Source: Draconibacterium mangrovi | Lineage (GTDB): Bacteria > Bacteroidota > Bacteroidia > Bacteroidales > Prolixibacteraceae | Length of the DNA stretch: 64,000 bases | Assembly: GCF_010586825.1 (NCBI RefSeq) | Contig: NZ_JAAAGB010000010.1 | Span: 1 to 64,000 of the forward strand | Direction: 5' to 3' | Part shown: in pieces, positions 1 through 9,070 of the stretch | Layout: each line of letters begins with the position of its first letter | Position numbering within the stretch: position 1 is the first letter of the stretch | The notes under the pieces: generated by a model | Database searches by the model: none | What the model saw: the letters and a program-made list of their open reading frames with translations, nothing else | What the model was told of the DNA's origin: nothing | Made by a program: the position numbers and the translations under genes

Positions 1-2014
1 TCAAATCATCAGGATAAGCGTAAACTGTAAATGAACAAGGTGTTTCAATCTTGTTACAGTGGTCTTCTGCTATTGCAGTTACATTCACTACCTGGTCGCC
101 GGTAACACATTCTAATGGCATTACCAAACTTGCAAGTGGTGGATCAAATACAACTACGCCGTCTGAACAGGTACCACCTTCGGTCATGGCCATCAAACCT
201 GCCATCCAGTCGTTCCATGCAGAAGTAATTTCTGACTGTGGACTACAACCATCAAGCATCGGATCGCCCGGACAATCATCAAGGGTCAAATCATCAGGAT
301 AAGCTTGTACGGTAAACGTACAGGTTTTCTCTATTGTAGGGAAACAATAACTTTCAGCAATTGCCGTAACGGTAATAACCTGCTCGGCAGGATCGCATTC
401 TACAGGAGAAACAAGCTGGTCCAGCGGTGGATCAAACACAACCACTCCGTCAGAGCATCCGCCGGTCTCAGTCATACTTTCAAGTCCTGCAATCCATAAA
501 TCCCAGGCAGTTCCAATTTCTCCTTCGGTACTGCAACCTTCAAGGTTCGGATCACCCGGACAATCGGAAAGCACCAGCGGAGCTGCGTCTGCTAAAGTAA
601 AGCTTGAAGTCTTATCTATCGGATCATCGCAGTAATCATCAACAGTTAAAGTATATTCTACTGTTCCACCACATTTAATGGTTTCCCAAATCGCATCAAA
701 CTCAGCAGCGTGAGCCTGAATTTCAGCAATATTCGACTCAATCTCGGTCTCTCCGGGAGCAGGAACTCCTCCGGTAAAATAAAATCCATCTAACCAAGCT
801 TCAAACTGAGTTCTTACAGCTTCTTTATCCAAACAATCACCCAATGAAACCGGAGTTGGAGCAAATACCTCCAAATCGGCAAAGTCGATACCCAGCTGAA
901 TTGGCGGACCGGGAATATCTTTTAACTGAGAAGTAGAAGAACTACCCGAAGAACGTGTACGTACGAATACAGTACTTAGTGTAAAACAAGGATTTTCGTC
1001 CAGGTTAAATAATGCACTCAGGTTTACTGCACCTTCTACCCATTGGTTAACATCGTAATAATACAAGGTTAATCCTGTAAGCACCTGAATAGAATCCGGT
1101 GCTATTTGATCGTAAGCCGGGAATGGCACATAAGTTATCTCGTTATTATTTGTCGCATAGATGGTATTTGCAGGAAAACTATCAATGGGAACGGTGTGAT
1201 ATTCGAACCCGTTTTTGCCTCCTACCGACCATTTATTAAGAATTACATTGGCCACAGCACCTCCGTTGGTCAATTCAACTGTAACCAAAAGGTCGCCTAC
1301 ATTACGCCCGAAATCCGGGCCTTCGCTAGTAAAAATACCATCGCCATCTGCATTGGTGGTCATAAGCAGCGAATCCTGCAGAAACTCAAAATCGATGTAA
1401 CTGCTACCATTGGTTACCATACGGTCGGCCGCAAATAAACACCAAAGATCATCCGGATCTCCTCCTAAGGCCGGATCACCATAAGTAAAGTGAACAGCCA
1501 CATTCTGAATTTCGTTTTTAGGTGGTACATTCCCTTCACCCCATGTATAGGTGTTTGGGTTTTCATCAATTTTAGTTTTTTCAAGAAAAGTTGTATAATC
1601 CGGATCTCCTGAAATCGAATCCACATAAACAGTGGTCATATCAGGATAAATAGGTCCGTCAAAGCGCAGAATCCCACGACCCGGTCCTTCCCAAAGAACC
1701 GTGTCAAATGGAGGGAACTCCGGCCAGTGTGGGACATAAAACCAGTCGCCTGCAACTCCAAAATCCGGTTCTCCAATTGTATCGCCCGGAACATAATTGG
1801 CGTATGCATTTGCATCAACAGCAAAACCGTTTACCGGAGTTTGCACCGGTGCGGTGCCCAAATAAACTTGTTGTGCCGTTGTTGTTGTTGATATAAGTGC
1901 CATTATTATTAGTAATGGCAACACATAGCATAAACGCCAACATCGATTTAGCGTTTTGAGCCAATGCGGTAAACCCTGTATGCTTTCCGCATCTTTCTCG
2001 TAATTTTCTCTCAT
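1..2014 (-). CDS. Large secreted tandem-repeat protein (3' end outside window)
   Basis: Open reading frame of at least 671 codons, starting at the ATG at 2014 and running off the left edge. Residues about 28-50 form a hydrophobic stretch ending in a Thr-rich segment and TTAQQ, a likely signal peptide, although its N-terminal part is unusually long. Residues 50-390 match no family I recognise. From about residue 390 the protein consists of Cys-containing blocks of about 95 residues: a diverged copy, then copies with DCPGDP, a GCS turn, a Trp-containing helix, GGxCSDGVVVFDPPL and a closing CSFTV/CTFTV strand. The last two copies are offset by 285-288 bp and a further one starts at the window edge. 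Such blocks resemble HYR-like adhesion repeats of Bacteroidota surface proteins that often end in a type IX secretion signal. That comparison is inference, and the C-terminus is not visible. Confidence 0.8.
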   Translation of the reverse strand, partial: MRENYEKDAESIQGLPHWLKTLNRCWRLCYVLPLLIIMALISTTTTAQQVYLGTAPVQTPVNGFAVDANAYANYVPGDTIGEPDFGVAGDWFYVPHWPEFPPFDTVLWEGPGRGILRFDGPIYPDMTTVYVDSISGDPDYTTFLEKTKIDENPNTYTWGEGNVPPKNEIQNVAVHFTYGDPALGGDPDDLWCLFAADRMVTNGSSYIDFEFLQDSLLMTTNADGDGIFTSEGPDFGRNVGDLLVTVELTNGGAVANVILNKWSVGGKNGFEYHTVPIDSFPANTIYATNNNEITYVPFPAYDQIAPDSIQVLTGLTLYYYDVNQWVEGAVNLSALFNLDENPCFTLSTVFVRTRSSGSSSTSQLKDIPGPPIQLGIDFADLEVFAPTPVSLGDCLDKEAVRTQFEAWLDGFYFTGGVPAPGETEIESNIAEIQAHAAEFDAIWETIKCGGTVEYTLTVDDYCDDPIDKTSSFTLADAAPLVLSDCPGDPNLEGCSTEGEIGTAWDLWIAGLESMTETGGCSDGVVVFDPPLDQLVSPVECDPAEQVITVTAIAESYCFPTIEKTCTFTVQAYPDDLTLDDCPGDPMLDGCSPQSEITSAWNDWMAGLMAMTEGGTCSDGVVVFDPPLASLVMPLECVTGDQVVNVTAIAEDHCNKIETPCSFTVYAYPDDL

Positions 2015-2116
2015 AATCTGATAATTTTAAGATTAAAAAGTGTTCAAACATTATCTTAAAATCATCTCCGAAAAGTAACGTCTTATGACTTCTGTTTTCC
2101 ATAACTTGGTTTCTTC

Positions 2117-2147
2117 GGACTCAACGCCAGGGCACAGAATTGAGTCC
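2117..2147 (-). promoter_or_regulatory. Inverted repeat in the leader of the secreted repeat protein gene
   Basis: Perfect 8-bp arms GGACTCAA (2117-2124) and TTGAGTCC (2140-2147) with a 15-nt loop, about 100 bp upstream of the start codon at 2014. It could be an mRNA leader hairpin or a protein-binding dyad. No T-run follows it on the minus strand, so it is not a simple terminator of the upstream regulator gene. Confidence 0.35.
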
Positions 2148-2267
2148 TACATCGTTTCAATTTCATGAATGAAAAGTTACGTCGGATTCAACGGGAAGTC
2201 AATCGGGTTTAAACCGTAAATTTTGATAGGATTTTTTAATTTAAGAGCTCATTTTTTATAAAAGAAA

Positions 2268-2903
2268 TTACGTAAGAATTTGATTACGATATGCGTATCG
2301 AACCATATCGGCTGTAGTGTTAATCTTTAATTTTGAAAGTATATTCCGTTTGTGTGTTTCAACTGTACGTGGACTAATATTTAAACTGGCCCCAATTTCT
2401 TTGTAAGATAATCCACGCGAGAACAAGCGAAGCACTGCAACCTCTCGATCGGTAAGAATATGCTGATCTTTTTTCTGGTACTTGCGCTTCTGAATGGCGC
2501 TTCTGAATATTTCCCAAACTTTCTTTTTAAAATACTCTCCCCCATTACTTAAAACATGTATTGCTTCCACCAGGTCTTTTCCCTCTGCATCGTTTAATAC
2601 GAATCCTTTTACTCCCAACCGGATGTACTCTTCAAAACAGTCGGAATAGTTCTGACTTACCAGCAACAGAACCGGAACCTTCGGAAAGTGCCTTCTTATT
2701 TTACGCAAAGGTTTTAATCCTGCATTATCACCGTGTACAATATCAACAATGAAAACGTCAGGAGATTTTCCTTTTAACTGTTTTAAAAGGCTATCAATGG
2801 TTTCGGTCTGTACTATTACTTCATACTCGTTGTATTGCTGTAAAATAGACTTTATCCCCGCCCCCAACAAAGTAAATCGTTCTAATATGGCTACTTTACA
2901 CAT
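2268..2903 (-). CDS. NarL/FixJ-type response regulator with LuxR HTH
   Basis: 211 residues. The N-terminal receiver domain (about 1-120) has the phospho-acceptor Asp54 in DVFIVDI, Ser83 at the switch position and Lys99 in GVKGF. The C-terminal LuxR-type helix-turn-helix starts at LTDREVAVL (about 150) and contains the recognition helix in SPRTVETHKRNIL. The usual acidic pair at the end of beta-1 (DD or ED) is replaced by Glu8-Arg9, so Mg binding and phosphorylation may be altered. Its histidine kinase is not in the window. It lies upstream of the secreted repeat protein gene on the same strand, separated by 253 bp, so it may control that gene. It is probably a two-component transcription factor; its target is unknown. 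Confidence 0.9.
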   Translation of the reverse strand: MCKVAILERFTLLGAGIKSILQQYNEYEVIVQTETIDSLLKQLKGKSPDVFIVDIVHGDNAGLKPLRKIRRHFPKVPVLLLVSQNYSDCFEEYIRLGVKGFVLNDAEGKDLVEAIHVLSNGGEYFKKKVWEIFRSAIQKRKYQKKDQHILTDREVAVLRLFSRGLSYKEIGASLNISPRTVETHKRNILSKLKINTTADMVRYAYRNQILT

Positions 2904-3571
2904 AACATAATACTTAAAAAAGTGGGTGAAATACCCTTATTCGAACATTTTCAGTCCAAATAAATCAATATTTCATGTTGTTCTAAACATCTTAAATAAG
3001 GCTGTAACTAATAGTCCCTTATTTACATTCAATCATTCCAAAAAGCTCTATTTGAGAGTTGCCATTTGAATAGGGATTCGCTTGTGATCCTTGGCAATAT
3101 GCAAGATACGACAAATTAAGAATACTTGTCAACCCGTAAAATCCCGTAATTTCGGATGGAATTTTACGTAGATAATCGGTAAAATAAAGACTTTATTATC
3201 CTAATACAAAACACCATTTCGAAGGTGACGCACAACAAAAGAAGAATTCTCTGACCACTTCGTACACACCAATTCTATTTATAAAATACAGCTCCATTTC
3301 AATTATGTTAGAAATAATATGAATGGATCGGAATATGTCAGCTACTGTAATTTTTTTTTAAAATCAGAACCGAGTTTAATTATGTTGCCGGTGTTAAGTC
3401 AAATCTGAAATAATACTACATAAGTTGTTTGATCAGTACAAATAACAAACATAATATCATTTGCCACAAAAGCTTCATAAAAAATCTACGTGAGTTAAGA
3501 AAAGATTGATGAATAATTTGATTCCAACCAAAACCAATTCAGTAACCTTTTAATGTCCGCGGTCGTTATTA
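2904..3571. other. Intergenic gap without a recognised gene
   Basis: 668 bp between the divergent response regulator and acyltransferase genes. It is AT-rich with stops in all frames at short intervals, and has no tRNA, repeat array or strong hairpin with a T-run. It must hold the promoters of both neighbours, but I could not place a convincing TAnnTTTG box. Confidence 0.6.
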
Positions 3572-4150
3572 GTGCTAGATGTGATGAAAGGTTTGCAATT
3601 CGAATGGACTTTGAATCCCAGCAATCAATATTTTAAATTGAGAAGTGGTGTTTATGCATATGATTTAAGAATAAATATTCCTTTAACGGATAAGTATGAC
3701 GGTGTTAGCGACCATTTAATGATACGATTGAATGATGAAATAATTGGTGGAGCCCGGCTAACAATCAGCCCCAGTGATGGACTCCCTTTAGAACTGGAAA
3801 CCTGCCTTCTTGAAAAAATATACTCGAAACATCATCTGATCGATTTTGGTTATGGAGAAGTTACCCGTTTGTTTTTAAGAAAAGAAAACAGAACCCGTGA
3901 AACGGTAACTTCTATTTATTCCATGATGAATAGCCGGAGGAAAGAATATGGAGTACATTACCTGTTTTCGTTCCAACCAAAAACTCAAGCCCGGTTAACC
4001 GCAATAATATGTAAAAACCTGGGATATGAAACAAAGATTTACATGGTGGACGATATCTGTAAAGAAAGTATGTATAGCCATCTCGGTAAAATATACATTA
4101 TTGCCATTACAAACAAAAACGATTTGAGATGGCGCTTTCATCCTGAGTAG
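3572..4150 (+). CDS. GNAT-fold acyltransferase of the LuxI/FeeM (autoinducer synthase-like) type
   Basis: 192 residues from a GTG start. An ATG at 3584 (MKGLQFEW, 188 residues) is an equally good start. Counting from the GTG, the protein carries Arg24 with Tyr28, Asp40 and Asp43 in LTDKYD, Arg62 in IIGGARL, and Glu96/Arg99 in GEVTRLFL. This order and spacing follow the conserved positions of acyl-homoserine-lactone synthases (Arg24, Phe28, Asp45, Asp48, Arg68, Glu97, Arg100 as I remember them); the conserved Trp is absent. FeeM-type N-acyl amino acid synthases share the same fold. An acyl-ACP-dependent acyltransferase making an N-acyl small molecule is therefore likely, but the product cannot be read from the sequence. 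It stands alone, convergent with the helicase gene, and no LuxR-type autoinducer-binding receptor is adjacent. Confidence 0.7.
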   Translation: MLDVMKGLQFEWTLNPSNQYFKLRSGVYAYDLRINIPLTDKYDGVSDHLMIRLNDEIIGGARLTISPSDGLPLELETCLLEKIYSKHHLIDFGYGEVTRLFLRKENRTRETVTSIYSMMNSRRKEYGVHYLFSFQPKTQARLTAIICKNLGYETKIYMVDDICKESMYSHLGKIYIIAITNKNDLRWRFHPE

Positions 4151-4231
4151 AATCTTCACTATATTCAGTTTCCGGTATTTTAATAATTACCTCATTTCTA
4201 CACACGAATATGTATGATGGTGATTTTTCCT

Positions 4232-6685
4232 TTACTCGTTATGCTGTTCTTTGCATTCCCAATAACTCAAGCCAATCCGCAACTCGCCATAACTAACATC
4301 GTTACCAAAATGCGATTTTGCTACGCCAAAGGATTTGTCCTCTGCTTTTTCAAAATAGTCCCCTATTTTTTTCAGTTTCGCTTCGTCAACCAAACGTGTT
4401 GCTTCAAGTTCTCCAAGTTTTATGTAATGCGCTAAATGGCTCTCAATGGTATTTGCCGAAAGGGCACGTTCTTTTGCAATCTCTTCAATGGATTTCCCTG
4501 AATTAAACAATTCGAAACTAAGCAGCTTTGTATCCACCTTTTCCTTCTTTTCCTTTTTGGGTTCCTGAAGCGGGATCTCCCCTTTTTCAATTTTATTTTC
4601 GTTACAATAATGCTGAATTATTGCTGCTATCTCGGTACCAAACTGTGTTATTTTTCGAGGCCCCAAACCATTAATCAGTTTTAAAGCAGCGGCGTCGGTT
4701 GGCAGATAGGTGACCAATGCATAAAGTACCTTTTGCGAAAAGATCATAAATGGCGGAATCTCAAGTTCGCCGGCTTTTTCCGTTCGGAAATTACGCAATT
4801 GCTCAAACAATTCGGGATTTGGGATATTTTCGAAATCAGTTATTTCTTTAGCCTTTTGTTTTCCTGAAGACTTACTTTGTTTCACCAGTGTTTTGGCACG
4901 CGAGTCCATCAGTCGCTTTACATCAAATCCTTCGAGGCACGATTCAAATGCGGTGAGTTTCAATTGGGTGTCATCTTTCAGGTCGTTCACGTAACGTTTC
5001 AGCTGGCGTTTTATCTCCTTGTTATCAATATCCAGGTCGATCTTTTTAATTCCGTCGGCCAAAATATGCTGCACCTTTTCGCCAAAATAGGCGGCCGCTT
5101 TTTTTGTGCGTTCCTGCAACACATCATTCTTATTCACATCGGGCTGTTGCCGCAACAGATCAGTAATCTGCTTATGGAACTTGGCCGCCACAGCAACAAT
5201 TTCGTTATCGTGGCCGTTGCGCATTTTTTCAACTTGAGTAATGGTAACTTCAGGGAAACTCCCCTTGTTTTCGTTCACCAGCTTTGTAAGGTTTCGCAAT
5301 AAGTTTTCCGATCGGTAAAAGCGAAAAATCTCTGTCAACTGTTCTTTTTGAAATTCCAGTTTTGCTGTATTTAATTCCGGCTCGCCAGGTTGGTTCTCTT
5401 CCACTTCGCGAATAAAACCACTTACTTTCTGATCGTTGATAATACTCTTGCCTGCAATTGGCGATGAAAGCACCATGCCTTCCAAGGTTTTACAACGACT
5501 TAGCGCCACATAAACCTGCCCGTGTGCAAACGAAGCTTCGGCATCAATAATGGCTTTCTCGAACGTTAGTCCCTGGCTTTTATGAATGGTAATTGCCCAC
5601 GCAAGTTTTAACGGAATCTGGGTGAACATACCTTCCATTTCTTCGCGAATATCGCCCGATTCTTTATCGATTGAGTATTTGTAATTTTCCCAGTTTTGCG
5701 GTTCCACTTCAATTTCCTCATCTTCGCCCGGGCACAGTACATAAACACGATCTTTTTCAATCGACTGCACCTGCCCTATTTTTCCATTGTAAAACCGTTT
5801 CTCAGGATTGGAGTCGTTCTTCACAAACATCACCTGGGCACCAACTTTCAGTTCCAGTTTAAAATCGGTTGGGTATGAATATTCAGGGAACTTACCCTCA
5901 ACCGAAGCATTAAACACTTCCTTATTACCGGCTAAAGCACTCAGTTTCGAATCGTTAATGCGCTGTGCACTTACATTGTGAGTGCAAAGAGTTATGTATC
6001 CATCGTCGTCGTCCGGAACAAAACCGGGAATATGCCTCGTATTTAAAAGCAGCCTTGCTTCTTCATCCAGTTTATTCTCGCGCACTTTATTCAGCAGCGA
6101 AATAAACTTTTCATCCTGCTGACGGAACACCTCGGTAAGTTCAATACTCACATGCGGAAATTCGCCCAATGCCTTACTACTGAAAAAATAGGGTGTGTCG
6201 TATTCACGGCGTAACAATCCCCACTCTTCGTTTTTTACTACCGGAGCCAGCTGTTGCAAATCGCCAATCATTAAAACCTGCGCGCCTCCAAAAGGCTTTC
6301 GTTTGTTTTTAAAACGCCGCAGTGTGCGGTCAATCGCATCCAAAACATCGGCGCGAACCATACTTACCTCATCGATCACCAACAGATCGAGGCTGCGCAT
6401 AATATTTATCTTTTCTTTGGAAAACCGCTGTTCACTGCTGAGTTTACTTTCGTTACCCACCTGCGGGGCAAAAGACAATTGGAAAAAAGAATGAATGGTT
6501 ACCCCCGCTGCATTTATAGCCGCCACGCCCGTTGGTGCCACCACAACCATGCGTTTGGGCGAGCGTTCTTTCAGGCTTCTCAGAAACGTGGTTTTTCCGG
6601 TTCCGGCCTTTCCCGTCAGGAAAATATTCTGCCCGGTGTATTGTACAAAATCAAAAGCTAACTGGAGTTGTTTGTTGGTCTTCAT
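4232..6685 (-). CDS. Pif1/RecD-like helicase with HRDC and C-terminal HTH domains
   Basis: 817 residues. Walker A GKAGTGKT is at 25-32 and Walker B LLVIDE at 101-106, followed by a superfamily 1B helicase core with GDLQQLAPV and, near residue 390, the motif AITIHKSQGLTF and VALSRCKTL. An HRDC domain lies at about 637-695 (PPFMIFSQKVLYAL...LINGLGPRKITQFG), then a charged linker and an HTH_40-like winged domain at about 718-790 (SGKSIEEIAKERALSANTIESHL). The HRDC and HTH arrangement echoes the C-terminus of RecQ helicases fused to a Pif1 motor, a layout seen in Bacteroidota. The role is presumably DNA unwinding in replication or repair, perhaps of G-quadruplexes. The next minus-strand gene upstream (ending 6750) is 64 bp away. 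Confidence 0.92.
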   Translation of the reverse strand: MKTNKQLQLAFDFVQYTGQNIFLTGKAGTGKTTFLRSLKERSPKRMVVVAPTGVAAINAAGVTIHSFFQLSFAPQVGNESKLSSEQRFSKEKINIMRSLDLLVIDEVSMVRADVLDAIDRTLRRFKNKRKPFGGAQVLMIGDLQQLAPVVKNEEWGLLRREYDTPYFFSSKALGEFPHVSIELTEVFRQQDEKFISLLNKVRENKLDEEARLLLNTRHIPGFVPDDDDGYITLCTHNVSAQRINDSKLSALAGNKEVFNASVEGKFPEYSYPTDFKLELKVGAQVMFVKNDSNPEKRFYNGKIGQVQSIEKDRVYVLCPGEDEEIEVEPQNWENYKYSIDKESGDIREEMEGMFTQIPLKLAWAITIHKSQGLTFEKAIIDAEASFAHGQVYVALSRCKTLEGMVLSSPIAGKSIINDQKVSGFIREVEENQPGEPELNTAKLEFQKEQLTEIFRFYRSENLLRNLTKLVNENKGSFPEVTITQVEKMRNGHDNEIVAVAAKFHKQITDLLRQQPDVNKNDVLQERTKKAAAYFGEKVQHILADGIKKIDLDIDNKEIKRQLKRYVNDLKDDTQLKLTAFESCLEGFDVKRLMDSRAKTLVKQSKSSGKQKAKEITDFENIPNPELFEQLRNFRTEKAGELEIPPFMIFSQKVLYALVTYLPTDAAALKLINGLGPRKITQFGTEIAAIIQHYCNENKIEKGEIPLQEPKKEKKEKVDTKLLSFELFNSGKSIEEIAKERALSANTIESHLAHYIKLGELEATRLVDEAKLKKIGDYFEKAEDKSFGVAKSHFGNDVSYGELRIGLSYWECKEQHNE

Positions 6686-6749
6686 TTTTATTCAAGTAAA
6701 ATTCGAAAATCCGGTTTGTCTATGTTTGAAGATTAAATATAAGCAGAAT

Positions 6750-8381
6750 TTATTTATTGGGCTGCAACACCAATTCATCATATTCATCACTGCTTACAAC
6801 AGCCTCAATTACAAGGGGCCCATCTGAAGCAAAAGCGTTTTCCAACGCGATTTTGTATTCATCGTTGTTTGTTACACGAACTACCGGAACTCCAAAATAA
6901 TGATTGGTTGGTTCATCGCTCAAGACATTTAAATCCGTTCCGTAACCGTTATCGAAATTCTTTTTTCTTTGCTTTATACTTATTAGCGACAAACTATTGT
7001 CGTAAATCACCACAAAAACGATGTTGAGATTAAGACGTTTTGCCGTTGCCAGTTCTCCGGCCATCATCAGGAAACCGCCGTCGCCCATTAATGCCACAAC
7101 AGGTAGATCAGGATTACAAAGTTTAGCCGCCAAAGCAGCAGGAATAGCAAAGCCCATACTCGACCAACCATTTGTCATCAACAGTTTGTCGGGTTTGGGA
7201 GTACGCCACTGTTGCCCAACCAGGTGCAAATGAGCGCCTACATCAACCGCTAGTATTCCCTCTTCCGGCAGAGCTTTTCGCAATTCTTCAAGCAAAGTCA
7301 GCGGCCCAAAACTACCCTGCTTGGGTGTTAACTTTTTGAAGATTTGTTGTTTATTCTCCTGCAGAAACTGAAGGTTCCAAACTTTTCGGTTGACATCCAG
7401 CTTAAGCATTTCATTTAAGGCAACTTCAAGTGCTCCAAGCACATTAATTACTTCAGGAATTTGCCCCGCCGCCACATCGGCTTCTTGCTGATCGATATGA
7501 ATTAACGGAACTTCAGGCATCCAGTCTTCGTAATTAAACTCCACCGGATCGTAACCAATTCCGATAACCAGATCGGCTTGCGAATATACTTTTGCAACCA
7601 GGTTTGATAAGGCATGGAAAAGCACTCCGGCATACAATGGATGATTTTCGGAGAACAAACCTTTTGCCATTGGAGTAAGTACCACCGGCACCTGAAACTT
7701 TTCGGCCAGTGCAATAAGTTGCTCGCTTACCTGCGCATGCACTGCCGATAATCCAATGGCAAAAACAGGCTTTTTACATTTTTGGATGAGCTTTTCAACT
7801 TTGGCAATCTGATCGGCAACCAGAGGCGACCATCGTTTCTTTTCCAACCGCAGGTAATCCACATCTGCCTTCACTTTCTGCACCGGATTTCTGCCAATTC
7901 CGGCTGGTATTCCGATATGAACTGCTCCAGGCTGATTGTCAGTTGCAATTCCTGCTCCCTTTAAAATAATTTCTTCAACATTATTCTCATTCAGACGGGT
8001 TGTCCACTTAGTAATAGGGAAGAAAAGTTGCTGCTGATTGATGTTCATTTGCACCGTGCGCTTTAACAAATCATCAGGCATTTCGTCGGTAAATGCCAAC
8101 AGCGGAAAGCGGTCGAGCTGTGCGCCGCCAACGCCTGTGCTTAAATTAGTTGCTCCCGGCCCAAAGGTTGCAAAACAAACGCCCGGCACACCGGTAAGCC
8201 GGCCACAAACGCCTGCCATAAAAGACGCCGTAGCTTCGTGTCCTACCAGAATAAAATCAATGCCGTCTTCTTTTCGCAAAGCTTCCACATAATCGATCAT
8301 GTTTCCACTGGGTACTCCAAAAACATAGCGTACACCAATTTCCTTTAATGTATGAGCAAAAACTTCTGCAACTGTTGACAT
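6750..8381 (-). CDS. Thiamine-diphosphate-dependent enzyme, acetolactate synthase-like
   Basis: 543 residues with the three-domain pyruvate oxidase/acetohydroxyacid synthase fold. The catalytic Glu is Glu49 in VGHEATASFMAG, followed by the GPGATN motif. The TPP-binding motif starts with GDGG at 433 and ends near Asn462 (VVIYDN). The middle domain contains AIGLSAVHAQ and the PVVLTPMAKGLF segment typical of this family. No ilvN or other branched-chain genes are nearby, so a catabolic acetolactate synthase, a sulfopyruvate/benzoylformate-type decarboxylase or another carboligase are all possible. It has its own promoter (8403-8432) and an upstream dyad (8468-8487), so it is probably regulated separately from parE-parC-aroK. 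Confidence 0.85.
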   Translation of the reverse strand: MSTVAEVFAHTLKEIGVRYVFGVPSGNMIDYVEALRKEDGIDFILVGHEATASFMAGVCGRLTGVPGVCFATFGPGATNLSTGVGGAQLDRFPLLAFTDEMPDDLLKRTVQMNINQQQLFFPITKWTTRLNENNVEEIILKGAGIATDNQPGAVHIGIPAGIGRNPVQKVKADVDYLRLEKKRWSPLVADQIAKVEKLIQKCKKPVFAIGLSAVHAQVSEQLIALAEKFQVPVVLTPMAKGLFSENHPLYAGVLFHALSNLVAKVYSQADLVIGIGYDPVEFNYEDWMPEVPLIHIDQQEADVAAGQIPEVINVLGALEVALNEMLKLDVNRKVWNLQFLQENKQQIFKKLTPKQGSFGPLTLLEELRKALPEEGILAVDVGAHLHLVGQQWRTPKPDKLLMTNGWSSMGFAIPAALAAKLCNPDLPVVALMGDGGFLMMAGELATAKRLNLNIVFVVIYDNSLSLISIKQRKKNFDNGYGTDLNVLSDEPTNHYFGVPVVRVTNNDEYKIALENAFASDGPLVIEAVVSSDEYDELVLQPNK

Positions 8382-8402
8382 GCTTCTTGTATTTTATCAA
8401 GG

Positions 8403-8432
8403 CAAAAGTAAAAAGGCAAAAGAACCAGCAAA
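8403..8432 (-). promoter_or_regulatory. Promoter of the TPP enzyme gene
   Basis: On the minus strand, TTTG (8429-8432), an 18-bp spacer and TACTTTTG (8403-8410) match the Bacteroidota -33/-7 consensus. Transcription would begin near 8396, giving a leader of about 15 nt. Confidence 0.6.
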
Positions 8433-8467
8433 CAAATTAAACTTCCGGACTATAATTTCCTTTGCAT

Positions 8468-8487
8468 TGATATTTGACCAAATATCA
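8468..8487. promoter_or_regulatory. Perfect dyad (candidate operator) upstream of the TPP enzyme gene
   Basis: TGATATTTG, two bases, CAAATATCA: 9-bp perfect arms. It lies about 36 bp upstream of the -33 box, a position suited to an activator. No T-run follows, so it is unlikely to be a terminator for aroK, which is transcribed towards it. Confidence 0.45.
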
Positions 8488-8553
8488 GACTAATTTAAAG
8501 CGTATTTCGCTAGAATGCAAAAGCAAAAAATTATGGAAAATGAAAGACCTTAA

Positions 8554-9051
8554 TTACGAAATCATTTCCTGAATACGCTCCAGGCTTAAATCGGGTTCGG
8601 TAATTTCAAGCTGTGCCTGCGAATAAAATTGCTTCCGCTTCTTAAGTGTTTCATCAATAAAGGCAACCAGTTCTTCGCGCGATTTTCCTTTTATAAGCGG
8701 TCGTTCTGTTTTCGAGTTCATAAGTCGGTCGGCAAGAATAGCCGGATCGATGTTCAGAAATACAGTCTTCCCTGTTTTATTCATCAGGTCGATATTATCA
8801 AAAAAACAGGGGGCCCCTCCACCGGTAGCAATTATAACGTCGGTGAATTCGGCCAGTTCTTCCAAAGCTTTGCGTTCCCTTTCACGAAAGCCTACTTCGC
8901 CGTGGTCGGCAAAAATCTGCGGTACAGTTTTGCAATTTCTTTCTTCAATGTAATCATCCATGTCGATAAACGGTACACCCATGTGTTCCGACAAAAGGCG
9001 CCCCAGTCGCGACTTCCCGCATCCCATGTATCCTATCAAATATACTCGCAT
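8554..9051 (-). CDS. aroK: Shikimate kinase
   Basis: 165 residues, the usual length. It phosphorylates shikimate at O-3 in the aromatic amino acid pathway, in the cytoplasm. The Walker A loop GYMGCGKS covers 7-14. Asp30 and Asp32 (FIDMDDYIE) match the DxD Mg/substrate motif, ATGGGAP is the shikimate-binding glycine motif, and KTERPLIKG is the LID region with its conserved Arg. It starts 19 bp after the parC stop on the same strand, so it is probably the last gene of parE-parC-aroK. No other aro genes are in the window. Confidence 0.95.
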   Translation of the reverse strand: MRVYLIGYMGCGKSRLGRLLSEHMGVPFIDMDDYIEERNCKTVPQIFADHGEVGFRERERKALEELAEFTDVIIATGGGAPCFFDNIDLMNKTGKTVFLNIDPAILADRLMNSKTERPLIKGKSREELVAFIDETLKKRKQFYSQAQLEITEPDLSLERIQEMIS

Positions 9052-9070
9052 CTTTTTCTTCTGTTACTGG

